From Tolypocladium sp. Sup5 PDA-1 (lineage: Eukaryota > Ascomycota > Sordariomycetes > Hypocreales > Ophiocordycipitaceae): a stretch of 64,000 nucleotides of DNA. The stretch is from assembly GCA_000750105.3 (NCBI GenBank), contig JPHH03000006.1:124001-188000 (forward strand), given 5' to 3'. Below the pieces are notes generated by a model. It saw only the letters and a program-made list of their open reading frames with translations, searched no databases and had not been told where the DNA came from. The position numbers and the translations under genes are program-made. Shown here in pieces: positions 1 to 9,441 of this stretch (position 1 is the first letter of the stretch; every line of letters starts with the position of its first letter).

Positions 1-522
1 CATACAACACTTGTCGACCTTGCGCCATCGGTCGCATCTCCTTTGGAGGCGACCCGGTTAATTGTCTTGTCTTGGCCTGTCTGGTCTTGCAGGGCTTCCA
101 GCTTCCGCGTCGCAGCGGGCTGCAGTGGTCCATAGGTACGTAGGTACTTCGGAGCAGTGGTGGTGCAGAGCGCCCGGGCCGCTGCAGGTCTATGGCTCTC
201 CCCATGCCGTCCGGTCGAGTCCCTGAATCATCATTCATTGAAGAGGAAGCCTCCACCTCATGCAAAAAAAAAAACCCCCCCGAGAGTTAACGGCACGTTA
301 GGGGAGCCCCACCAGAGGACGCCCTTGCTGTTTTCAGCGTTTGCGATCTGAGCATCCAACCCAACCACCACCCGCTTCCAAGTTCCAACACCTCAGCCTC
401 CCGTGATCCAAGCTGTTCCTCGCTCCCTCATCCGTGTGTCCTCCACTGCCAGTACAAAGTACGAGTATTCGTACACGGGCCAGCACAGCCAGCACAGCCA
501 GCACAGCCAGCACTCGCCAGCC
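1..522. other. Intergenic and 5' leader of MetAP1
   Basis: No gene is seen. An A/C run lies at 264-280, and a 9-bp tandem repeat lies just before the MetAP1 start (listed separately). Short ORFs here lack family features and codon bias. Confidence 0.6.
481..513 (+). repeat. 9-bp tandem repeat in MetAP1 leader
   Basis: CAGCACAGC is repeated about 3.7 times, ending 10 bases before the ATG at 523. It probably lies in the 5' UTR. Confidence 0.9.
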
Positions 523-2129
523 ATGACCTCCGAGCCGCCTGCAAAGAAGAAGTGCCTGGGGGTGGACTGCGACAACGATGCTGGGTCGCTGCAGTGCCCG
601 ACCTGCCTCAAGCTCGGCGTCAAGGACAGCTTCTTCTGCTCCCAGGAATGCTTCAAGAAGAGCTGGGTATGGACTCGCCCGGTTCCTTGCTTCGCATACC
701 GCCACCGCTGCCACTGCTATTTTCCCGCCATATGCTGACCGTACCGTCTATAGGGCACCCACAAGAGCATGCACAAGACGCAAAGTAATATCCTCCACCA
801 CATCATACCGCCGAAAGCAATCTCACCAGATCCAGCTACCGGATACTATAATCCCTTCCCGAGCTTCCCCTTTGCCGGCCCGCTGCGACCCGTCTACCCC
901 CTCTCGGAGCACCGCACCTTGCCCAAGACGATCCCCCACCCCGTGTGGTGGCAGGACGGCAACCCGAGATACAGCCGCTCCCTGACGAACCGGAACAAGA
1001 TTGAGATTCTCGATGCCGAGGGCCAGAAGGCCATGCGCAAGAGCTGTCGCCTCGCCCGAGAGGTCCTCGACATCGCCGCCGCCGCCGCCAAGCCTGGTGT
1101 CTCCACGGATTACATCGACGAGATCGTCCACAAGGCCTGCATAGAGAGGAATGTGAGTAACCCGCATATCCTGTGCCCTTGGTGAAGGCATACGGAGAGT
1201 ACGCCGGCGAGAGAGCGCTAGCGCGCGTGTATATGTATGCGGTGACGTGGGGTGACGGAGTGGCAGAGTGTACACGACAAAGGGGAGAGAGTGTGTGACA
1301 GACGAGAGGAGAGAGAGAGAGAGAGAAACAAGAAAGAGGAGCGCAGGCCGGAAAGAGGGAGACGCTGACACCAACTCCCAGTCGTACCCGTCGCCCCTTA
1401 ACTACAACCACTTCCCCAAGTCTTGCTGCACATCGGTCAACGAGGTCATCTGCCACGGAATCCCCGACCAGCGCCTCCTCCTCGACGGCGACATCCTCAA
1501 CATCGACATCTCCATCTATCACGAGGGATTCCACGCAGATCTCAACGAGACGTACTACATTGGCGACAAGGCCAAGGCCGATCCGGAGAATGTGCGCGTC
1601 GTCGAGGCCGCCCGCGAGTGCCTCGAGGAGGCAATCAAGTCGGTCAAGCCGGGCGTGCTGATACGCGAGTTTGGCAACATTATCGAGAAGGTCGCCAAGA
1701 AGAAGGACTGCAGCGTCATCCGGACGTACTGCGGGCATGGAATCAACAAGCTCTTCCACTGCGCCCCCAACGTGCCGCACTACGCCAAGAACAAAGCCGT
1801 CGGCGAGTGCAAGCCTGGCATGACTTTCACCATCGAGCCTATGATTGCGTTGGGCAAGTACAGGGACATTACTTGGCCGGACAACTGGACCAGCACTACA
1901 ATCGACGGCAAGCGCACGGCTCAGTTTGGTGAGATGGCCCCTGCAACAGCACTCACTCTTCGATGGCAAGTGTCCTGTGCTAACAAGCTGGGCAGAGCAT
2001 ACTCTTCTCGTGACCGAAGATGGCGTGGAGATTCTCACGGCAAGGCAGGAAAACTCCCCTGGCGGCCCCGTAGCAATGCCGGGCAGCGAGACGGCCAACG
2101 GAGAAGCAGCCGTCACGGCGACTACATGA
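523..2129 (+). CDS. map1: Methionine aminopeptidase 1 (MetAP1)
   Basis: This cytosolic, ribosome-associated metalloprotease removes the initiator Met from nascent chains. The deduced exons are 523-666, 754-784, 830-1152, 1382-1928 and 1996-2129, giving 392 aa, close to the yeast Map1 length. The N-terminus is a Cys-rich zinc finger (CLGVDCDNDAG, CPTCLKLGVKDSFFCSQECF) typical of type 1 enzymes. The pita-bread core follows: GYYNPFPSFPF, PHPVWWQDG, CHGIPDQR, the metal-ligand region GDILNIDISIYHEGFHADLNE, RTYCGHGINKLFHC, TFTIEPMIALG and the final EHTLLVTEDGVE. The second intron (785-829) is only 45 nt and a multiple of three, so retaining it would also keep the frame. Splicing it gives a better join into the conserved block. 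The third intron holds a GA microsatellite. Confidence 0.96.
1305..1326 (+). repeat. GA microsatellite in MetAP1 intron 3
   Basis: An uninterrupted GA run lies inside the 229-nt intron 1153-1381. Confidence 0.85.
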
Positions 2130-3231
2130 TGATTGTGGGTTTGGGGCGGGATGGCCAGGTCTATGTATGTAGGAAGTGACGCATTCCCTCGTCGTCAAGC
2201 AAATCATATGTACGTTGGTATGTGGGTAGACGGGGAGAGCAGCGTGTGGCCCTCCTGTCATGGTGCGCTCGAGTATCCGTCAAGAAGCTTATAACGAGTA
2301 GCCCTTCATCTGAAAAAGCAGCCCCGATATGCATGTTGATAAGGCTACAAGGGACTACTGATAGTTGACATCATTGGCTCAATGGCTGTCAAGGAGAGAC
2401 CACGTGGAACAATGCCAACAAGGGTCGACGGAGAGGCCACGTTGTGCAGGAGAAGACAACAGCATGCACGGAAAGCTTCCCACGGCCATCATAATGTTGG
2501 AGGCATCACATGGCAACCCAAGGCACTCGGCGGGGTACGAATCCATGTTTGTGGCACCTGCAGGCGGTCGAGGTCGTTGAAATTTTAGTGGGGTCGAGTC
2601 GCTGTTGGCCTGGACGGGTGGTTGGAGCTGGAGGACAGAGCCCCCTGGCCCTGTTCTCTTCAGTGGTGGCGAACCCTGCTGGGCCACTGATAGGCCCCGA
2701 ACGTCCAGCCCGACGGCTGCAAATTCCGACCGCGGTGGAATGGATGGGCACGGGCCACGGCTAAAAAAAACTGGAATCCACCGAAGCCCGCCAGCGCAGG
2801 CAGGCCCGGCGACGACGAGAGTGGGAGCTTGGGGTCTTCCATCATCGCCGCTAAAATCAAGCAGAGCACCACCACACCAGCACCTTGGAGACAGTCCCAC
2901 GCCGTCCACAACAAATCTCGCACTGCTCCTCCTCACCACCAACATCCCAGCCTGCCAGCCTGCCTGCCTCTCAACCGCAACCGCTCGCCCTGACGCAAAC
3001 GCGCATCTCGTCCTCGCCCTGCAGCACAGCGCAGCGCTCGACTCGCCGCCCCCTCGCCTGACCGACGCGCTCCGGCTCCCTCGCCTCGACCCGACGCCTC
3101 CCTCGTCTCTGTTGTGCGCCGCATCCAGAGCTTGTGATAGAGCTTCTTCACAGCTCCCTGCAGCGACGCCTCCTGCCCTCCCACCCTCGCAAACCACTTG
3201 ACTGTCGTTGGCGACAGCCCGAAAGCACGTC
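2130..3231. other. Intergenic, MetAP1 to Erv14
   Basis: No gene is supported. The last 300 bases are C-rich and pyrimidine-rich, as expected for a fungal promoter and 5' UTR. A 354-aa minus-strand ORF across this stretch is compositional and has no domain features. Confidence 0.6.
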
Positions 3232-3903
3232 ATGATGTCCGGCGAAGCATGGCTCTTCCTGTTGGCGGTGTTGATCAACGCCGTCAACCTGTTCCTGCAG
3301 GTCTTCTTCACCATCATGTACAGCGACTTGGAATGGTACGCCCGCCGCAACCCGTCCCCGTCCCCTCCTCTGCCTGTGTCCCTGTCCAGCCGACGCGCGC
3401 AGTCGCCAGAGCTCGCACAGGGCCTACCATGGCCGCTGCTCAAATACAGTTGCTCAGCTTGTGCTAACCGATACTCGCAGTGACTACATCAACCCCATCG
3501 AACTCTGCAACCGCCTCAACGCCTACATCATTCCCGAGGCGGCCGTACACGGCTTCTTGACCTTCCTGTTTCTCATCAACGGCTACTGGCTTGCCCTCGT
3601 CCTCAACCTGCCTCTTCTCGCCTGGAACGCCAAGAAGTGAGTCTCCCTGCCCCCTGTGCTTGACATCCAAGTTCCCTTCTAACCTGCTGCCAGGATCGTC
3701 GACAACACTCACTTGTTGGACGCCACCGAAATCTTCCGAAAGCTCAATGTCCACAAAAAGGTGCGCCCCGCAATCCCTCCCCGACTGTTCCGTCTCTAAT
3801 GGCCATGCAGGAGTCGTTCGCCAAGCTCGCCTTCCACCTGATCATGTTCTTCTTCTATCTCTACAGCATGATCGTTGCCCTCATCCGGGACGAGTCTTCC
3901 TAG
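3232..3903 (+). CDS. erv14: Cornichon family COPII cargo receptor Erv14
   Basis: This small polytopic ER membrane protein loads transmembrane cargo into COPII vesicles. Exons are 3232-3335, 3481-3636, 3694-3760 and 3811-3903. From the second of two adjacent ATGs (3235) the protein is 138 aa, the yeast Erv14 length; the first ATG adds one Met. The first segment MSGEAWLFLLAVLINAVNLF is followed by the cornichon signature DYINPIELCNRLN. Then come PEAAVHGFLTFLFLINGYW, NTHLLDATEIFRKLNVHKKE (the COPII-binding loop) and a final helix ending MIVALIRDESS. All joins preserve frame with GT/AG sites. The next gene downstream is PRP17, same strand and unrelated in function. Confidence 0.97.
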
Positions 3904-4692
3904 ACGATCCACTCGGTCGGTGACCAGTCCCATGGACGACACCCAACACCACTGACGGGACATACCCCGTGCGGCATTCGCTCAATGTTATATCATCTGG
4001 CCCTGCCAGTGAACAAATTTGCTTGAGGATGGAAAGGCGGTTGCGCAGGGGGGAGTCTTTGTTTCAGTATATGACGAGTAGATGGTGAGACGGATCGGGC
4101 ATGGCTTTGAAGAGATGGGCTTGGGCAACGCCCTCAGGCACGACACCTGGCGGCACCGCTCCCTGGCGTTTTTTGGGGCTTGACGTAGAGCGACTTCTCT
4201 CTGTGAGGCTATCTCGCCGCATCATTGCACGACACTGTCGCTGTTTTACTGGGAGGTTGTCTAGCCGACATAACCTGAGTACCTAATATGAATCCTAAAT
4301 GATGTAAAACACCACCAAATGGACGTTTTGTAGCTGTACAAGCTCAGTGGGCATGTGAAAGGTGGCATCGGCCACCGACTCCCACCACAGAAGCTAGGTA
4401 TACCAGCAGTGTCACGTGACTGCAACTTGGATGTACATATTTCCAGCCTTGCACCACCAACCTGCGCTTTCTTGCCGCAACACATCGTCATAATCCCCCT
4501 CCCTTCTGCCTGATTACCCAGAACCCTCTCGTCAAAGGACCGCCGCCGGTTTTTGTTCGGTTGGCCTCTTCGTGCTTGTTTCTGCGACACCAGGCCTCCA
4601 CAGACCCTCGTCCCTTCGACCCCGGCACCCAGCTCGTTCGCGACGCAAAAGATCGAAGCAGGCGCCTCCGACGCGCTTTACGACCGTTTGAA
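3904..4692. other. Intergenic, Erv14 to PRP17
   Basis: This holds the 3' flank of erv14 and the promoter/5' leader of the PRP17 gene. The PRP17 frame stays open upstream to 4561, but no conserved residues precede the ATG at 4693. No RNA gene is recognised. Confidence 0.6.
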
Positions 4693-6282
4693 ATGGCAGA
4701 CTTTGGCGAATACCCGCCGAATATGGCGCCACAGGACGCTTTAGTGGTGCGACAACAAGCAGAGCCAGACCACGCCGTGGTGCCATATTCCGCCGAAAAC
4801 TTGTCCAGACCCAACTTCGGCCCTTCCAATCCGTTCAAGGACGAGTCAAATACCCAGAAGCGCAAAAATGTCCTGACCGGCCACGCTGAAGAGACGTTCG
4901 TGAGTGAGCATACATTTCGAAGCAAGCACAGGGCGGTGGAGAGGAGGGGTGGACCTGAGCGAGAGTATCAGGGCGCCGCAGCGTTGAAAAAGGAGGCAGC
5001 GAGGATACGAGCAAGAAGGGAGGACAAAGGCGATGCTACCATCGCTGAGGGCCCAGGTTCCTACGTTGGCCCTTGGGCCAAGTACTCGAGGAACGAGTAC
5101 GAGGTTGTTGGAGAGGACGAAGAGCTGGCCAGTGACGAGGAATACGAAGTTGTCGAGGAGGATGAAGACGTCGTGGAGAGCGGCACCGTGGTTCAAGCAC
5201 CAGTCGCAGCCATCGCGCGGCGGAAAGAGGTCGAGGCAATGGGCGACGAGACGACGACATTCCACGGTTCGGAAGAGCACGACTACCAGGGCCGGACCTA
5301 CATGCACGTTCCGCAAGACCTCGATGTCGACTTGCGCAAGGATGCTGGGAGCTTCACAAACTACATCCCGAAGAAGCAGATTCACGCCTGGAAAGACCAT
5401 TCCAAGGCTGTTACGGCGCTGCGCTTCCTCCCCGGCTCGGGGCATCTGCTCCTGTCGGCCAGTGCTGATACGACTGTCAAGATCCGGGATGTCTATCACG
5501 AAAGGGAACTTCTGCGGACGTACTCTGGACACTCCAAGGCACTTTCGGATATCTGCTTCAACAACACGGGCACACAATTCCTGTCGTCTTCGTACGATAG
5601 GATGATGAAACTGTGGGACACCGAAACCGGCGTCTGCATCAGCAAGTTCACGACGGGAAAGACGCCGCACGTCATCAAGTTTAACCCGGATCCAGAGCAC
5701 TCCAACGAGTTCCTGGCTGGCATGTCGGACAAGAAGATTGTCCAGTTCGATACCCGGACACCCAACGAGATTGTTCAGGAGTATGATCACCACCTCGCAG
5801 CCATCAACACCATCACGTTTGTGGACCAGAACCGCCGCTTCATGACCACGTCCGACGACAAGTCGCTCCGTGCATGGGACTACAACATCCCCGTCCCCAT
5901 CAAGTACATTGCCGAGCCCGACATGTATCCCATGACCAACGCAGCGGCTCACCCCAGCGGCAAGTACGTGGCATACCAGAGCTCGGACAACCAAATATTG
6001 GTCTACGGCGCAAATGACAAGTTCCGGCAAAACCGAAAAAAGAGCTACCGCGGGCACAACAACGCCGGCCTGGGCATCGAGCTCGACTGCAGCCCCGACG
6101 GCCAGTTCCTAGCCTCGGGAGACTCGGCCGGCTACGTGTGTTTCTGGGACTGGAAGACGTGCAAGATGTACCACAAGCTGAAGGCAGGGAGCCAGGCCGT
6201 GACGTGCGTCAAGTGGCATCCGCAAGAGACGAGCAAGGTGGCCACGGCAGGTTTGGACGGAGAGATTCACTACTGGGATTAG
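4693..6282 (+). CDS. prp17: Pre-mRNA processing factor 17 (Prp17/Cdc40), WD40
   Basis: This spliceosomal second-step factor acts in the nucleus. It is an intronless ORF of 529 aa from MADFGEYPPNMAPQDALVVR. The N-terminal half is acidic and unstructured, with the family signatures NVLTGHAEETFVSEHTFRS and EGPGSYVGPWAKY. The C-terminal half is a seven-bladed WD40 propeller: HSKAVTALRFLPGSGHLLLS, SGHSKALSDICFNNTGTQFL, YDRMMKLWDTETG, TTSDDKSLRAWDYNIPVP, GHNNAGLGIELDCSPDGQFL and a final WHPQETSKVATAGLDGEIHY-WD. The open frame extends upstream to 4561, but family members start at the Met chosen here. The 403-aa ORF on the opposite strand is its shadow. Confidence 0.97.
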   Translation: MADFGEYPPNMAPQDALVVRQQAEPDHAVVPYSAENLSRPNFGPSNPFKDESNTQKRKNVLTGHAEETFVSEHTFRSKHRAVERRGGPEREYQGAAALKKEAARIRARREDKGDATIAEGPGSYVGPWAKYSRNEYEVVGEDEELASDEEYEVVEEDEDVVESGTVVQAPVAAIARRKEVEAMGDETTTFHGSEEHDYQGRTYMHVPQDLDVDLRKDAGSFTNYIPKKQIHAWKDHSKAVTALRFLPGSGHLLLSASADTTVKIRDVYHERELLRTYSGHSKALSDICFNNTGTQFLSSSYDRMMKLWDTETGVCISKFTTGKTPHVIKFNPDPEHSNEFLAGMSDKKIVQFDTRTPNEIVQEYDHHLAAINTITFVDQNRRFMTTSDDKSLRAWDYNIPVPIKYIAEPDMYPMTNAAAHPSGKYVAYQSSDNQILVYGANDKFRQNRKKSYRGHNNAGLGIELDCSPDGQFLASGDSAGYVCFWDWKTCKMYHKLKAGSQAVTCVKWHPQETSKVATAGLDGEIHYWD

Positions 6283-6671
6283 CACCAACGGGTCGGTCTT
6301 TGGCACAGGATGGATGCATGGCGCGGCGTTGTGATGATTGGGAACTACATGAATATACCATTATGCTGCGGCGGGAGCTGTATCTGTTCATCGAGTCTGT
6401 GTTGTGACGCCCTGCCGGCCACGGCTCACGTGAGACAGATGCATGTACAACTTGCTGCAATTTATCTTGCTGCTATGAACTTTAGAAGAATTGAGGGACC
6501 TGTATGGCCTTGTCATTGTCATCATGGTGGTATTTCCCGAGTTCTAATTCCCTGTTCTGGCCTGCAATGCTCCTCTTGGGGTATCTGAATAAAGGCCCGC
6601 CCGGTGAAGGGCGGGCATAACGTCTTGAAAGGCAAGAAATGCTAAAGACGGCCAGCTATGCCGAGCGCAAT
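6283..6671. other. Convergent 3' intergenic
   Basis: The space between the convergent PRP17 and agmatinase genes holds both 3' UTRs. Nothing else is seen. Confidence 0.6.
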
Positions 6672-8334
6672 TCAAGGGACAGGCTTGGCTACCATGAGCT
6701 CAATGAGAGAGTGCGCAATCTCAGCAGCTGCAAAGGTAGTGGTCTCGCCGGCCGTGTCGTAGATCGGGGACACCTCGACGACGTCGCCGCCAACGACATT
6801 GAGCCCTTCGAGCCCGCCGAGAATAGCCAGGAGCTCGCGCGTGGACCAGCCGCCGGGCTCCGGAGTGCCGGTTGCTAGATTCGGGTTAGAGGTCATGGGA
6901 AGCAAGGCAAGGGTGTCAAAAGGGGCTACGAACCGGGAGCAAACGCTGGGTCCAGGACATCGATGTCGACGCTGATGTAGACCTTTGTGTCGCGGACGCG
7001 GTGGCGGATCTTCTGGATGACGGCCTGGATGCCCAACTTGTCCACGTCGGGGGCGGTGATGGTGTCAAAGCCGCAGCGCCTATCGTTTCTCATGTCCTCC
7101 TTGCGCCTGTTGACCGGGGCGCGGATGCCGGCATGGATCGACGAGTTGAGAATCAGGTTCTGTAGTGCATAATTAGCATGCGCTGTGGTGGCTGCTGTGT
7201 AACATAACTGGTAAGGGGCTCGACAACTCACCTCTTCATGGGCAATGTGCAAGAATGTGCCGTGATTCAGCCCGCTGGGTCTCCTGTCAGCTAGCCGAAC
7301 CCAAGTAGTGAGATGTAAGAGGCGCTCGCTCACGCATATTCCGAGATGCCTCCGCCCAGCACAGCGGGATCCCAGGTATCTGCCGAGCGTAACCAGTCAG
7401 TTGGCTATTAGTAACGGACAATAGAGCATCGCGGCAACTCACCAATGTGACTGTCAAAGTGAATGACGGACACCTGCCCCCATCGGCGGTACGTGGAGCG
7501 CAGGGCAGACAGGGTCGTGGTGTGGTCGCCGCCCAGCGTCACGATCCGGGGAATCTTGGATCGATCGGGGTGGGCAGCGGGCCGTCCAGAGACGAGTCTG
7601 TGGGCGAGATCCAGCGTCTTCAGGGCGGCTCGGTTGTCGAGCCAGGGCATGGGTGCGTCGCCGCAGTCGACGACGGTGGCCCAATCATTGAGAGGGTTGC
7701 GGCCTGTGAGGATGCGTGAGGATGCTGGGCGATATGCAGAATGACGGAGGGGAGACCTCACCAGTGAAGACGCTGTAGCCGTAGAACTTGCGCTGGCTGG
7801 CCGTTCTGATGCCAGAGGGGCCGTATCGGGCACCGGGGCGCGCAGTAACGGTCTTATGAGCGTGTTAGCGGGCAAGTGTCACATACGGGGATGCAATAAT
7901 AGTAGCAGTATTATTGCGTCATGCCGTCTCCGAGACGGGGATGGGGATGGGGACGGGGACGGGGACGGGGACGGGGACGGGGACAGGGACGGAGACGGAA
8001 TCGGGATTGGGAGGCTACGGACGGTGTCATGCGGGGCGCCGAGAATGGCAATGTCATATCTGCCGAGCTCGGCATCGTCCTTGGTAAAGCAGTCCGCATA
8101 CGGCAGCTTGGCAAACGTGTTTAGGCCGGCAAACTGAAAGGGCAGGGTAGCCGCTTCGTCGTCGTCCTTGCCGTTGTCCTTGTCGTCCTTGACCCAGAAG
8201 CGGAGCTGCTCCGGAGCAGCCAGACCCTGGGCATAGTTGACGCCGGCGTGGTGGCCGTGGCCCGAGACGGAGACGGGGAGACCCGCGTGGAGGAGGACCC
8301 CCAGCAGCGACGACAGCAAGACGCGGCGCTGCAT
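6672..8334 (-). CDS. Agmatinase/ureohydrolase with N-terminal signal peptide
   Basis: A Mn-dependent ureohydrolase of the arginase/agmatinase family, predicted to hydrolyse agmatine to putrescine and urea. Seven exons (minus strand, in order): 8334-8023, 7852-7762, 7703-7443, 7379-7334, 7274-7232, 7159-6934 and 6874-6672, giving 393 aa. Metal ligands are all visible: GGDHTT, HFDSHID, and YISVDIDVLDPAF followed by PATGTPEPGGWSTREL. AILGAPHDT and RPGARYGPSGIR mark the N-terminal core. The start MQRRVLLSSLLGVLLHAGLP looks like a signal peptide, followed by a His/Asp-rich linker, so it is likely secreted or vacuolar. Intron 1 (7853-8022) holds a GGGGAC repeat. Substrate (agmatine versus guanidinobutyrate or similar) cannot be fixed from sequence. 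Confidence 0.93.
7937..7986 (+). repeat. GGGGAC hexanucleotide repeat in agmatinase intron 1
   Basis: About six perfect GGGGAC units are flanked by degenerate ones (GGGGAT, AGGGAC, GGAGAC). On the coding strand of the gene this is a C-rich GTCCCC array inside intron 1. Confidence 0.9.
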
Positions 8335-9441
8335 GTTTGCGATGGTCTTTGCAAGTTGCCCAAGGATGAAGGAATCCACTCTCCAAGGCACTCGCATCGC
8401 AAAGAAGCCCCCGGGCCACGGGCACCTGGGCAGTCGACTCCTTATCATCGTTGGCTTCCCTGGCCAATCGAGACGCTGCGCCGCCGCGCGCTCCTCGGGG
8501 CCCGGGCCAGCACCTGCCCCCTCTCTCCGATAAGTGACCTTCCCTCTAGTGACCACATTCGGACCCTCGGAGGCGGTTGGTCAGGCAGTCAGGCAGTTTG
8601 GGGGTCCATCCGTCCAACGGGCCAGTGAATCCAGGCGGCCTGGCACTTACATGAGTCAGGCTCGCTTGCCCGCGTGCCCGCGTTCTCGGGTGCTCTCGTG
8701 ACGCCCTCTTCCACCTGCAGGACCTGCCATTGGCTGCGGTCTCGACTACATCCGCTAGGGGCTGTGTGAACAGCCACCGGCCGCTCACTGCGAGTAGTCC
8801 GTAGTCCGTAGTCCGTACTTGTAAGCGAATAATATCGTCCATGTCGTCTGGGCATGTCAAGGGTAGTACAGTCGAGTTGCTGGAGCCACGTGTTACCCTG
8901 GCGCCCTTGGTAGAAAGATGTATTCGGCATACCCGAGGCATGAAAGGGCTGACGGCTGGCTTACGAAAGAGAAACCGAGCAGCCCGGGCTGATATCAGCC
9001 CTGGCCAGCGTCAAGTGAAGGCGAGAGACGCCGTTTGGATGCCACAGAGAAGGTTCCTCTTGGAGTCTTGGCTTCACATGCCGTCATGCTGGGCAAGCAC
9101 GAGACACCACAACATGCTGGCGCCTTCCTCCTTTGCTCTCCATCACCAGACTCACCGCCAGGAAGGAGGGAGGGAGCAAGCAACGAGGTGGGTGGTAGTA
9201 GTCCGTACTTTGTTCTTGCATGTCTCACCTACATACGGATAGATACCTAAGTCTTACCATTGCCAGGCAAGCGGAGTGACGACGCCCCGAACCTACGCAC
9301 GGCACCTGTACACTCAACAAGTCTCAGACTCTCAACAGCCATTAGGCGCTTGGCCTCCAGTCCGCGTGTCACGTCGTCAACCCTGCATTCACACCCATAC
9401 ATCCTTGCCATCAGACTCGGTCAGCAGCAGCCGTAGCAGCC
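8335..9441. other. Divergent intergenic, agmatinase / DUF3176 gene
   Basis: A shared upstream region of two divergent genes. It carries AGTCCGT tandem copies around 8798-8818 and another TAGTCCGTAC at 9199-9208, members of the motif family described in the findings. No coding sequence is supported. Confidence 0.6.

Noticed and set aside
836..2116. 426-codon ORF on the minus strand across the MetAP1 gene
   Set aside because: It overlaps conserved MetAP1 exons in antisense and reads through their introns; composition-driven shadow.
2379..3443. 354-codon minus-strand ORF
   Set aside because: It crosses the erv14 first exon and promoter, is Arg/Gly/Ser-rich and has no domain.
4846..6057. 403-codon minus-strand ORF
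   Set aside because: Antisense shadow of PRP17.
7937..7986. Possible CRISPR-like regular repeat
   Set aside because: A contiguous hexanucleotide without spacers in a eukaryotic intron.
7921..8124. Repeat-encoding ORFs with Arg-Gly or Ser-Pro runs
   Set aside because: They translate the GGGGAC array of agmatinase intron 1; splicing the intron restores the conserved DT-TVTARPGAR join.
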